This document shows, one piece after another, positions 25,593 to 34,243 of a DNA stretch of 46,735 bases. Source of the stretch: Planktosalinus sp963977065 (GTDB lineage Bacteria > Bacteroidota > Bacteroidia > Flavobacteriales > Flavobacteriaceae); NCBI GenBank assembly GCA_963977065.1, contig CAXBNF010000021.1, positions 1 through 46,735 of the forward strand, given 5' to 3'. The notes beneath the pieces are model-generated. The model ran no database searches, was not told where the DNA came from, and saw only the letters and a program-made list of their open reading frames with translations. The number at the start of each line of letters is the position of its first letter. The stretch's first letter is position 1. The translations under genes and the position numbers were made by a program.

Positions 25593-25619
25593 ATTTTACT
25601 CCACACAATTGGGTGTTTA

Positions 25620-26861
25620 TTATTTTTTAATAATCTTAAAAGTTTTGTTGTTCTGGGTTGTTGTGGTCAGGTAATAAAGCCCTTTTGAAAGAGCTGAAAT
25701 ATCTATGCTGAAATCAGTCTGTCCATTGTTTGGAACAGATAAAATAGGTTGTCCCATAACATTAAACAAATTGAAATCAACATCAAACTGAATACTTGGA
25801 TGTACATTGATTTGCAACAAATTAGCAGTCATGTTTCCATTTGGGAATTTTATCAGCTCTGTGTATGTTGTTGCATTTGTACTTAGAACTCTATCTGTTT
25901 GTAACTCCATTACAACCGGTAAGTGGTCACTTATCCAATAGAGGTCGCTTCTTAAGTCGGCACCATAATCACCATCACAATCTGAAGAATCTATTCGGTT
26001 GTTAAAGCAGTTTCCATTGTTTCCAAAAGCATTATAGGAGTTTTCAACATACATCAATTCTTCATTATCAAACATATTTTCAGAGAGTAAAATAAAATCA
26101 AACCGGTCATCGAGACCACCGCCTGCACCTCCGCCAAATCCTGAATTGCTCAAGCGAGTGCTTTGGGTGTGCAGAAAAGCAAAGTTGGGATTGTTATTCC
26201 AAGAGCCGGGTTCATCGATGGGGTCTTTAAAAGTAATAGAATTGTTTTGATCGAGTAAAAATTGGTATGCAGGTTCAGAGGCGGTATAAACATTAAGGTC
26301 TCCGGCAAAAATCACATAAGAATCGGGGTCAACATCATTTAAATAATTGATTAATTCTGTGACCATTTGCAATCTCAATTGTTGATTTGCACTGCCCTCA
26401 CTGGATTTTAGGTGCGCCACATATATATCGATAAACAATGGGTTTGTGCCTTGATCATCCGTCTTGAGTTTTAATTGATATCTATTGATGTCTCTAACAG
26501 TTGTCACAATCACATCAACAGACTCAAGGCTAAATTTTGAAGTTCTGAAGTAAATCATTTGTTGTATTTCAGAAGCACCGGATTGATTGGGAATAAACGG
26601 AGCCCTTTCATAGAGAGGTTCGTCAAAATTCAATGAGTTGTCAAGTATCAAATCGGCACCAAATTCATTTTCTATTTCACAAACCATAAAAATATCGGGT
26701 TCATAAAATTGAAGGATATTTTTAAGTCGTTCTGTTTTATTTGCCGGGGGAGCAGAAGGGAAATCAAAAACATTGTAAAACATTGTTTTTATAGTTTCTT
26801 GGGCAAAAGTGCCCTGAACCAATAATAATAAAAAGAGTAAGAATAGTCTTTTAAGTAGCAT
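25620..26861 (-). CDS. Secreted endonuclease/exonuclease/phosphatase-family protein, T9SS-tagged
   Basis: A 413-residue protein with a signal peptide (residues 1-20). The EEP fold spans about 22-320: MFYNVFDFPSAP, the metal-site glutamate in MVCEIENEFGADL, VAHLKSS, the catalytic FAGDLNVY, and the late SDHLPVVMEL with its Asp-His pair. These are the standard residues of DNase I-like phosphodiesterases acting on nucleic acids or phospho-sugars. The C-terminal 80 residues form a type A T9SS sorting domain (FNLFNVMGQPILSVPNNG...GLYYLTT... ending FKIIKK), so it should be exported to the cell surface or medium. It is 12 bp downstream of the LOG gene, in the same transcription unit. Confidence 0.9.
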   Translation of the reverse strand: MLLKRLFLLFLLLLVQGTFAQETIKTMFYNVFDFPSAPPANKTERLKNILQFYEPDIFMVCEIENEFGADLILDNSLNFDEPLYERAPFIPNQSGASEIQQMIYFRTSKFSLESVDVIVTTVRDINRYQLKLKTDDQGTNPLFIDIYVAHLKSSEGSANQQLRLQMVTELINYLNDVDPDSYVIFAGDLNVYTASEPAYQFLLDQNNSITFKDPIDEPGSWNNNPNFAFLHTQSTRLSNSGFGGGAGGGLDDRFDFILLSENMFDNEELMYVENSYNAFGNNGNCFNNRIDSSDCDGDYGADLRSDLYWISDHLPVVMELQTDRVLSTNATTYTELIKFPNGNMTANLLQINVHPSIQFDVDFNLFNVMGQPILSVPNNGQTDFSIDISALSKGLYYLTTTTQNNKTFKIIKK

Positions 26862-26873
26862 TGAAAAATATAT

Positions 26874-27563
26874 TTAGAAGTTTGGACTCAGATTGTACTT
26901 TCCATAGAAATCATCGAGAATTTTTAATACCTCATCTTCTGTATCAACTAAATGAATTAAGTTAATATCCTCCGGACTTATAGTTTTAAACGTGTTTGAA
27001 AGTGTTTTTTTTATCCAATCCAGTAAACCTGACCAATAGTCTCTTCCGACTAGGATAATGGGAAAGGAATCAATTTTGTTTGTTTGTATCAAAGTCAACG
27101 CTTCAAATAATTCATCGAGCGTTCCAAAACCTCCCGGCATAACTACAAATCCTTGCGAATATTTAACAAACATTACTTTTCTAACAAAAAAATAATCAAA
27201 ATCAAGGCTTTTATCACTGTCGATGTATGGGTTGTCATGCTGTTCAAAGGGCAGAGCAATATTCAAACCCACTGAGGTTCCACCGGCAAGATGTGCCCCT
27301 TTATTTCCGGCCTCCATTATACCGGGCCCTCCACCGGTTATGACTCCATAGCCACTTTCAGTTATTTTTTGCGCAATTTTTTCGGCGAGCCTGTAGTATT
27401 TTTCATCGGGCTTTGTTCTGGCAGAACCAAAGATAGAAACACAAGGACCAATGCGGCTTAACTTTTCATACCCATTGACAAATTCGCCCATTATTTTAAA
27501 AATTGCCCAGGAGTCGTTGGTTTTTACTTCATTCCACTCTCTGCTGTGCTTATCTTTTCTCAT
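26874..27563 (-). CDS. LOG-family protein (TIGR00730-type Rossmann fold)
   Basis: A 229-residue cytosolic protein with the LOG (cytokinin-riboside 5'-monophosphate phosphoribohydrolase-like) signature: VSIFGSARTKPDEKYYRLAEKIA (about 41-63), ITGGGPGIMEAGNKGAH (about 75-91), and the catalytic PGGFGTLDELFEAL (about 142-155). Arg in FFVRKVMF and the PGGxGTxxE motif are both intact, so it may release bases from nucleotide monophosphates. The physiological role in bacteria without cytokinins is unsettled. It is the first gene of a unit that includes the T9SS nuclease and the M1-like protein. uvrA lies 53 bp upstream on the same strand and may feed transcription into it. Confidence 0.9.
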   Translation of the reverse strand: MRKDKHSREWNEVKTNDSWAIFKIMGEFVNGYEKLSRIGPCVSIFGSARTKPDEKYYRLAEKIAQKITESGYGVITGGGPGIMEAGNKGAHLAGGTSVGLNIALPFEQHDNPYIDSDKSLDFDYFFVRKVMFVKYSQGFVVMPGGFGTLDELFEALTLIQTNKIDSFPIILVGRDYWSGLLDWIKKTLSNTFKTISPEDINLIHLVDTEDEVLKILDDFYGKYNLSPNF

Positions 27564-27616
27564 ACTATTTCTTTTACTATAACAAGTTAAACTCTTTTTA
27601 TACCCGTGTTATTTCG

Positions 27617-30448
27617 CTAAAATAACTCTTTTTTTAAGAATCTTGCGGTATGACTGGATTTGTGAGTTGCAACTTCTTCGGGTGTGCCGGAAGCAATAAT
27701 TTTCCCACCTTTTTTTCCGCCCTCCAAACCGATGTCAATGATGTGATCCATTGTTTTTATAACGTCCATATTGTGCTCTATAATTACCACTGTATTTCCT
27801 TTTTCGACAAGTTTATTTAATACGATGAGTAATACTCTAATGTCTTCAAAATGCAGCCCGGTTGTGGGTTCGTCAAGAATGTACAGAGTGTTTCCGGTGT
27901 CTCGTTTAGAAAGTTCTGTTGCTAGTTTGATGCGCTGTGCTTCACCACCCGATAAGGTTGTTGATTGTTGTCCTAAAGTGATATAACCCAGCCCCACATC
28001 TTGTATGGTTTTAATTTTTCGAAAAATTTTTGGTATGTGTTCAAAAAAGGGAACAGCTTCATTGATGGTCATCTCAAGTACATCATAAATGGATTTTCCT
28101 TTGTATCTTATTTCTAAAGTTTCTCTGTTAAACCGTTTTCCTTGACAAGTTTCACATTCCACATAGACATCCGGCAAAAAATTCATTTCTATGACTTTCA
28201 AACCACCTCCTTGACAGGTTTCACATCGCCCACCTTTTACATTAAAGCTAAATCGTCCCGGTTTATAGCCGCGTATCATCGCTTCGGGCATTTTGGCAAA
28301 CAAATTTCTGATTTCAGAAAACACACCGGTATATGTTGCCGGATTTGAACGAGGTGTTCTACCAATAGGTGCTTGATTCACATCAATCACTTTATCGATA
28401 TGTTCAAGACCTGAAATCTTTTTGTAGGGTAACGGTTTTTTTACTCCATTAAAATAATGTGCATTTAAAATGGGGTAGAGGGTTTCATTAATGAGGGTTG
28501 ATTTTCCACTTCCTGAAACGCCAGTGACTCCCACCATTTTTCCCAATGGAATTTCAAGAGTTACATTTTTTAAATTGTTGCCGGTAGCTCCGGTGAGTAC
28601 AATGGATTTTCCATTCCCTTTTCGTCTTTGTTTTGGAATCTCAATTTGCTTTTCATTGTTGAGATATTGAGCCGTCATTGTATTGTGTTTTTTAACAACA
28701 GCAGGTGTTCCTTCAGAAATAATTTCACCACCATATTTTCCGGCTGCCGGACCAATATCAATGATATGGTCTGCGCATTCTATCATATCTTTATCATGCT
28801 CAACTACAATGACAGAGTTACCTAAATCCCTCAATTGCATAAGCGCTTTAATGAGTCGTTCATTGTCTCTTTGGTGCAAACCAATACTGGGTTCATCAAG
28901 AATATACAAGACTCCCACGAGTTGAGAACCAATTTGTGTGGCAAGCCTGATGCGTTGTGCTTCACCACCTGACAGTGATTTTGAACTGCGTCCCAGAGAA
29001 AGGTAATTCAATCCCACATCGGTTAAAAACTGTATGCGGGTGTTGACTTCTTTTAAAATTTCACCGGCGATTTGTAATTGTTTATCTGATAAATTTTCAG
29101 GAAGTGACAAGAACCATTTTTGAAGCTCATCTATATCCATTGCTGCCAATTCAGCAATATTTTTGTCGTTGATTTTAAAGAACAGAGAGTCTTTTTTCAA
29201 TCGGCTTCCATCACATTCAGGGCAGGAAATATGGTTCATAAATTCTTTTGCCCAACGTTTTAATGAGGTGGACTCATTATTGTTAAAGGTATTCTGAATA
29301 AAGGTGGCTATTCCTTCAAAATCAATTTTATAGCTTCTTGTGATTCCAAGTGTTTTACTTTCTATATCAAACTTTTCTTTTCCGCCAAATAAAATCATTT
29401 GTACCGCTTCCTCAGGTATTTTTTCAAAAGGGTCACTTAGTTTAAACTGGTAGCGTTCTGCAATGAGTTCCAATTGCTTAAAAATCCAATTGTTTTTTTG
29501 AGGCCCTTGCGGAGCAAGCGCTCCTTGCTTGATTGAAAGTTTTTTGTCAGGAACAATTTTATCAACATTCACTTCATACAGATGTCCCAAGCCATTGCAA
29601 TGAGGGCACATGCCTTTTGGCGAGTTGAATGAAAAGTTATTGGGCTCAGGAAGGGGATAGGAAATTCCGGTTTTTGGACACATCAATGCCCTGCTAAAAT
29701 AACGCACTTCCTGCGTTTCCTGCTCAATGAGCATCATAACATCATTGCCGTGATACATGCTTGTTTTAATGGCTTCCTGGAGTCGGTTCCGGGATTCGTT
29801 GCCTTTAGAAAGCTGAAGTCTATCAATTACTATTTCAATGTCGTGGTTTTTGTATCGATCCACTTTCATTCCTTTTGTTAGTTCCAAAAGCTCGCCGTCA
29901 ACTCTTACTTTTAAAAATCCTTGTTTGGCAATTTGTTCAAAAAGTTCTCTGTAATGACCTTTTCTCGAGCGAACTACAGGGGCTAGAATAGTAATCTTTT
30001 TTTCCAAATAATCTTCTTCAATCAATGATTTTATTTGCTCATCAGAATAACTCACCATCTTTTCGCCGGTATTGTAACTGTAAGCATCTGCCGCACGGGC
30101 ATAGAGAAGTCTCAGAAAATCATAAATTTCTGTGATTGTGCCCACGGTAGAACGCGGACTTTTGCTGGTTGTTTTCTGCTCTATGGCAATGACTGGTGAA
30201 AGACCGTCAATTTTATCAACATCGGGTCGTTCCAGTCCGCCTAAAAATTGCCTGGCATAGGCCGAGAAAGTTTCAATATAACGACGTTGCCCTTCTGCAT
30301 AGATGGTGTCAAAAGCCAGTGATGATTTTCCACTGCCCGAAAGCCCGGTGATTACTACCAGATTTTCTCTCGGAATTTTAACATCAATATTTTTCAAGTT
30401 GTGGACGCGTGCACCCAAAACAGTGATAAAATCGTCATTTTTTGCCAT
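27617..30448 (-). CDS. uvrA: Excinuclease ABC subunit A
   Basis: A 943-residue nucleotide-excision-repair ATPase that finds bulky DNA damage and loads UvrB. It has two ABC ATPase halves: Walker A motifs GLSGSGKSSLAFDT (about 35-48) and GVSGSGKSTLINET (about 640), with signature segments SGGEAQRIRLATQIGSQL and LSGGEAQRIKLATELSKR. Zinc-binding cysteine pairs are present in CPHCNGLGHLY, CPECDGSRL and CETCQGGG/CETCQGKR. The QKTTSKSPRSTVGTITEIYDFLRLLYAR segment is the usual UvrA landmark. The ATG at 30448 is preceded by TATCTTTG only 5 bp away. With the photolyase gene at 6272-7576 it gives the window two separate UV-repair routes. Confidence 0.98.
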   Translation of the reverse strand: MAKNDDFITVLGARVHNLKNIDVKIPRENLVVITGLSGSGKSSLAFDTIYAEGQRRYIETFSAYARQFLGGLERPDVDKIDGLSPVIAIEQKTTSKSPRSTVGTITEIYDFLRLLYARAADAYSYNTGEKMVSYSDEQIKSLIEEDYLEKKITILAPVVRSRKGHYRELFEQIAKQGFLKVRVDGELLELTKGMKVDRYKNHDIEIVIDRLQLSKGNESRNRLQEAIKTSMYHGNDVMMLIEQETQEVRYFSRALMCPKTGISYPLPEPNNFSFNSPKGMCPHCNGLGHLYEVNVDKIVPDKKLSIKQGALAPQGPQKNNWIFKQLELIAERYQFKLSDPFEKIPEEAVQMILFGGKEKFDIESKTLGITRSYKIDFEGIATFIQNTFNNNESTSLKRWAKEFMNHISCPECDGSRLKKDSLFFKINDKNIAELAAMDIDELQKWFLSLPENLSDKQLQIAGEILKEVNTRIQFLTDVGLNYLSLGRSSKSLSGGEAQRIRLATQIGSQLVGVLYILDEPSIGLHQRDNERLIKALMQLRDLGNSVIVVEHDKDMIECADHIIDIGPAAGKYGGEIISEGTPAVVKKHNTMTAQYLNNEKQIEIPKQRRKGNGKSIVLTGATGNNLKNVTLEIPLGKMVGVTGVSGSGKSTLINETLYPILNAHYFNGVKKPLPYKKISGLEHIDKVIDVNQAPIGRTPRSNPATYTGVFSEIRNLFAKMPEAMIRGYKPGRFSFNVKGGRCETCQGGGLKVIEMNFLPDVYVECETCQGKRFNRETLEIRYKGKSIYDVLEMTINEAVPFFEHIPKIFRKIKTIQDVGLGYITLGQQSTTLSGGEAQRIKLATELSKRDTGNTLYILDEPTTGLHFEDIRVLLIVLNKLVEKGNTVVIIEHNMDVIKTMDHIIDIGLEGGKKGGKIIASGTPEEVATHKSSHTARFLKKELF

Positions 30449-30453
30449 AGCTG

Positions 30454-30461
30454 CAAAGATA
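30454..30461 (-). promoter_or_regulatory. -7 box TATCTTTG almost touching uvrA
   Basis: The minus strand reads TATCTTTG, an exact TAnnTTTG match, ending 5 bp before the uvrA ATG. If it is used, the transcript would be leaderless or nearly so. No -33 element is obvious. Confidence 0.5.
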
Positions 30462-30533
30462 CTTATTTAATAGTAGAATTCACTATGGCAACAGGATTGA
30501 GATTGTTAAAAATAAGTATAAATACAGGCGTAA

Positions 30534-31547
30534 TTATACTTCAATTTCTTTGGTGAGAAATTGATAAAAAGAGGTCATTATATAGAAAAGTACACCTAAA
30601 GTCATTGCGACACTTATTATGGCAATTGTTGTATCTAGATTTAAGAGCAAATAAAGAAGTGGAAGCATTACCCCAAAACTAACAAGAACAACAAACAAAC
30701 TAAAAATTGAGTTCACCATTTTTGGCAATTTTTGAGCTGCAAATGTTTGAAATTGATGAAGTTTTGGAATCACTTCTTTGTTCATGTATTCTCCTAATTT
30801 TGACAGAAATACCTCATTAAATGAGGAATCTTCAAATGCTTCACTGTCTATGGATTGCGCCAGGGTCATTATTTTATCTTGATGGCGTTCAAATACCGCT
30901 TCTAGATCGAGGGCGCTTTTATAGGTAGCAAATTTATATCCAAAATAATACCACAAACCGGAACCACATTTATGCTCCAGCCATTTTTCAACAATGGCAT
31001 TGTCATAATGCCTGGGGTACCTTATATTTTCTGAAACAACTTTTTCTTTGGGGGATGTGATTAACATGGCTTTAAATTCAAGATACAGATTTTCAGTATC
31101 TTGATAGGGATGATTTTCCTGTAAGAATTCAATTGCCAATTTTGAATAGCCTTTGTAAAACTCCTTAACTTCAAAAAAGTTAAGATTTGCATATTCTTCA
31201 TCAAGGTATTGTTTCAAGCCGGGTAACCACATTTTTGAACGATACAGTAAATCAATGATGTTTCTGAAACTATGCATTTTTTGAGTCACTTTTTCCAAAT
31301 CAGATACAATACTGTTTCTTTTGTTTCTGAGGTTTATAACGATGGTTGCAAGATAAAACATGATTGCTGTAGCAAGAATACCACTTATAATCATAGTGAT
31401 GTCTAAAACACTGTGAATGGAGTTGATAAACTCAGGGTTAGATTGCACATTTTCCCACAAGTAAAAACTGAGTAATAGCACAATCAATCCACTTAAGATA
31501 AGTGGAAGAAGAGATCCTATATCTTTAAAAAAAGATTTATTTCCCAT
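30534..31547 (-). CDS. Four-helix membrane protein, unknown function
   Basis: A 337-residue protein I do not recognise. Two hydrophobic helices lie at about 12-30 (LLPLILSGLIVLLLSFYLW) and 48-70 (ITMIISGILATAIMFYLATIVI). A large soluble, charged, mostly helical domain spans about 75-280, with KYFG-like aromatic patches (GSGLWYYFGYKF) near residue 195. Two more hydrophobic helices lie at about 283-330 (VNSIFSLFVVLVSFGVMLPLLYLLLNL and IAIISVAMTLGVLFYIMTSF). The central domain should face the cytoplasm if both ends are inside. No enzyme motif is visible. It sits alone, 85 bp upstream of uvrA on the same strand. Confidence 0.7.
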   Translation of the reverse strand: MGNKSFFKDIGSLLPLILSGLIVLLLSFYLWENVQSNPEFINSIHSVLDITMIISGILATAIMFYLATIVINLRNKRNSIVSDLEKVTQKMHSFRNIIDLLYRSKMWLPGLKQYLDEEYANLNFFEVKEFYKGYSKLAIEFLQENHPYQDTENLYLEFKAMLITSPKEKVVSENIRYPRHYDNAIVEKWLEHKCGSGLWYYFGYKFATYKSALDLEAVFERHQDKIMTLAQSIDSEAFEDSSFNEVFLSKLGEYMNKEVIPKLHQFQTFAAQKLPKMVNSIFSLFVVLVSFGVMLPLLYLLLNLDTTIAIISVAMTLGVLFYIMTSFYQFLTKEIEV

Positions 31548-31837
31548 TTAAATCATTCCAGTAAAAGTGGGGGAGATTGATTCATCTATAAAAAATGAAG
31601 ACAAATTATTAATATATTGTGTGTTATTAATGATTTTCTTACAAAAGATACAAGCTTTCCGAAGCCTTGACAACTTCAGGTATTTTAAGTAAAAAAACCA
31701 GTAAAAACAATCCCCAATAGTCTTACTGTTTAATTTTTAATTAGTTATTTACTAGTTAACAAGCCTGCTAATTTACATAAATTTCTTACATTGAGTAGTA
31801 AAAAACCTACAAATTTATTATTAGAGTAGCTCTTTAT

Positions 31838-33523
31838 TTAAAATCCAAGCCCTTTATTATCCCGTCTTTTGTCTGCCCCGGCTTCTAATTTTCCGTCTTT
31901 CAGAACTAAAATAGCGGTGATACTTCCAAGTATTTGGGCTTCATTTTGAGTTGTAGTGTACCCTTTTTGGTTTAAATTTTCAAAAACTTCTTTAGAAAAT
32001 CCATCCTCAAATGTGATTTCATCTGGGAGCCATTGGTGGTGAAAACGAGGTGCATCTGCTGCTTCTTGCATCGTCATATCAAATTCATATACATTTAAAA
32101 TGGTTTGTAAAACTGTGGTGATGATTCTCGACCCCCCCGGAGTACCAAGCACCATCCACAATTTACCATCTTTTTCAATGATGGTAGGTGTCATGGAACT
32201 CAGCATTCTTTTTTCAGGTTCAATGCGATTGGCATCGGTTCCTATAAGTCCAAACATATTGGGTTCGCCGGGTTTTGAGCTGAAATCGTCCATTTCGTTG
32301 TTGAAAAAGAACCCTAATTCTTCAGAGTACAGTTTGGAGCCATAAGCTCCGTTAAGCGTTGTTGTAACTGAAACCGCATTTCCAAATGTGTCAACAATCG
32401 AGTAATGCGTGGTTTCATTGGATTCTTGACTCATTGTGATATTGCCATAGCTAACAGAAGAAGAAGGGGTGGCTTGATCAAAATTAAAATCTTCCATTCT
32501 TTGGGATAAATAAGCTTTACTTAAAAGCGTATCCATGGGAATCTCAACAAAATCGGGGTCACCCAGGTAGTGGCTTCGGTCTGCAAAAGCACGTCGTGAT
32601 GCTTCAGCAATTAGCTGAACAGTTTCAATACTGTTGTGCCCATAGTTTTTTAAATCAAAAGGTTCTATCATTTTTAATATTTGTCCCAAACAAACTCCAC
32701 CACTTGATGGGGGGCTCATAGATGTGATTGTTAAATCTTTGTAATTAAAAGTTATGGGGTTTCGCCATTTGGCTTCATACTTTTCAAGGTCTTCTATGGT
32801 AATGATACTTCCATTTTGGTGAAGAAAATCAATCATTTTTTTGGCGGTTTCGCCTTTATAAAATTCATCGCGACCGTTATTTTTAATCGCAGAGAGTGTT
32901 TCGGCGAAAGCCAGATGCTTGATGGTATCGCCCGCTTTATATGCTTTTGAGAAAAGAGTGTTCTTACCACTGGTTTGTATGATTAAACCACGGGCTCTAT
33001 CTAAACTTCTCTCCTGAACAGGAGTGACCACAACTCCTTTTTGGGCAAGTTCAATTACGGGTTCAATGATGTTCTCAATAGGCAAACTACCCAATTTCTC
33101 GTGAGCAGCAAAAACACCGGCTATGGTTCCCGGAACTCCAATTGCCATTCCGCCTAAAGTGCTTTTCCCCGGAATGACTTCACCTTTTTCATTGAGATAC
33201 ATATCACGGTGGGCCGCAAGAGGCGCCTTCTCCCGATAATCAAGCGCACCTGTTTGACCGTCGTGTGTGCGATAAACCATAAAACCGCCACCACCAATAT
33301 TTCCAGCAAACGGAAAAGCAATAGCGAGCGAAAGTTCTGTAGCTACCATCGCATCAAATGCATTACCGCCTTGTTTTAAAATAAAAAGACCTATTTCTGA
33401 GGCTTCAACTCTCGCAGAAACAACCATGGCATTTTCAGAAATAAGACCCGTATTTTTTGTTGTTTGTTGTTCCGTTTTGCACGAAAAAAGTACTAGTAAA
33501 AACACTAAGGTTATTGTGCGCAT
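31838..33523 (-). CDS. ggt: Gamma-glutamyltransferase, lipoprotein
   Basis: A 561-residue N-terminal-nucleophile hydrolase that cleaves gamma-glutamyl bonds of glutathione and similar compounds and can transfer the glutamyl group. Residues 1-15 form a lipoprotein signal peptide with lipobox LFSC, placing it on the periplasmic face. The large-subunit part contains GGNAFDAMVATELSLAIAFPFAGNIGGGGFMVYR (about 32-65) and REKAPLAAHRDMYL. Self-cleavage should occur before the first Thr of TTHYSIVD (about residue 370), giving the small subunit with TTTLNGAYGSKL, SSMTPTI and GTPGGSRIITTVLQ. All hallmark residues appear intact. It overlaps the upstream ACP phosphodiesterase gene by 13 bp, so they are co-transcribed. 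Confidence 0.95.
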   Translation of the reverse strand: MRTITLVFLLVLFSCKTEQQTTKNTGLISENAMVVSARVEASEIGLFILKQGGNAFDAMVATELSLAIAFPFAGNIGGGGFMVYRTHDGQTGALDYREKAPLAAHRDMYLNEKGEVIPGKSTLGGMAIGVPGTIAGVFAAHEKLGSLPIENIIEPVIELAQKGVVVTPVQERSLDRARGLIIQTSGKNTLFSKAYKAGDTIKHLAFAETLSAIKNNGRDEFYKGETAKKMIDFLHQNGSIITIEDLEKYEAKWRNPITFNYKDLTITSMSPPSSGGVCLGQILKMIEPFDLKNYGHNSIETVQLIAEASRRAFADRSHYLGDPDFVEIPMDTLLSKAYLSQRMEDFNFDQATPSSSVSYGNITMSQESNETTHYSIVDTFGNAVSVTTTLNGAYGSKLYSEELGFFFNNEMDDFSSKPGEPNMFGLIGTDANRIEPEKRMLSSMTPTIIEKDGKLWMVLGTPGGSRIITTVLQTILNVYEFDMTMQEAADAPRFHHQWLPDEITFEDGFSKEVFENLNQKGYTTTQNEAQILGSITAILVLKDGKLEAGADKRRDNKGLGF

Positions 33524-34104
33524 AATTCTTGTATTTTATAAGTAGTAAAAACTATTAATTCATCAAAAAAAGCAGTGAATTCTGATTCAAATTCGTTGTA
33601 ATATTCTTCCAGTTCTGCAACGGCAAGGTTCATTTTAGATTTGTTTTGGGTGCGGTAGTTCATTTGGTATAAAATCTTACTAATCCCTTCAATGGTTGCA
33701 TAACTCAAGAGCCAGTTGTCTGCTATCATATAGGGCATCATTTTTTGAATGCGGGTGGGAAGTATTTCAAAGGAATCTCTGAGCAACTGGTAAAAGTTTT
33801 CTACAAATACATCTAAACGTATATCGCTGTATCTCGACCAGTTTTTTGCTAAAAAATGGTCGTAAAGAATATCAACAATAATCCCGCTGTAATGTCCATA
33901 ATTTTTATGAAGTCTTTTTGTACTTTGCCTCACAATGGGATGTGCATCTGTAAACGTATCGATTTCCCGATGCAGTAAAATACCTTTTTGGATGCCCGGA
34001 GAAAACTTTTTATACTTTTTTCCTTTAATACCATCTGCAATAAAGTTTCCGATAATCAGCTCGTTATCATTTCCCGAAAGGTATATATGCGCTAAGAAAT
34101 TCAT
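33511..34104 (-). CDS. acpH: Acyl carrier protein phosphodiesterase family (AcpH-like)
   Basis: A 197-residue protein matching AcpH, which removes the 4'-phosphopantetheine arm from acyl carrier protein. Hallmarks are the N-terminal MNFLAHIYLSGND, GNFIADGIKG (about 21-30), LLHREIDTFTDAHP (about 44-57) and the metal-binding YDHFLAKNW (about 86-94), an HD-like arrangement of His and Asp residues. There is no signal peptide, so it acts in the cytosol. The gene is first in a pair with gamma-glutamyltransferase, whose start lies inside its last codons. The functional reason for pairing these two is not obvious. The assignment to this family is confident; enzymatic activity is inferred. Confidence 0.88.
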   Translation of the reverse strand: MNFLAHIYLSGNDNELIIGNFIADGIKGKKYKKFSPGIQKGILLHREIDTFTDAHPIVRQSTKRLHKNYGHYSGIIVDILYDHFLAKNWSRYSDIRLDVFVENFYQLLRDSFEILPTRIQKMMPYMIADNWLLSYATIEGISKILYQMNYRTQNKSKMNLAVAELEEYYNEFESEFTAFFDELIVFTTYKIQELCAQ

Positions 34105-34125
34105 AGAGCCAATTTACAAATTCAC

Positions 34126-34159
34126 TTTGAAGTATTCCCGTTTTTGAATCGTATATTTG
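34126..34159 (+). promoter_or_regulatory. Promoter of glmM
   Basis: TTTG (34126-34129) and TATATTTG (34152-34159) are separated by 22 bp, near the Bacteroidota consensus spacing. This leaves an untranslated leader of roughly 80 bases that contains a heptamer repeat. Confidence 0.55.
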
Positions 34160-34206
34160 TGTTTTAGTTTTTGAGTTTAGAGTTGATGAGTTTTTTAGCA
34201 CTAATT

Positions 34207-34227
34207 CTTCTAACTTCTAACTTCTAA
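34207..34227. repeat. CTTCTAA heptamer, three tandem copies, in the glmM leader
   Basis: Three perfect copies of CTTCTAA occupy 34207-34227, 16 bp before the glmM ATG. Confidence 0.85.
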
Positions 34228-34243
34228 TTTCAAATATCGAGAT

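Noticed and set aside
27608..27626. Inverted repeat GTTATTT/AAATAAC at the uvrA stop codon
   Set aside because: On the uvrA strand no T-tract follows, so it is a poor terminator, and the arms are too AT-rich to carry weight.
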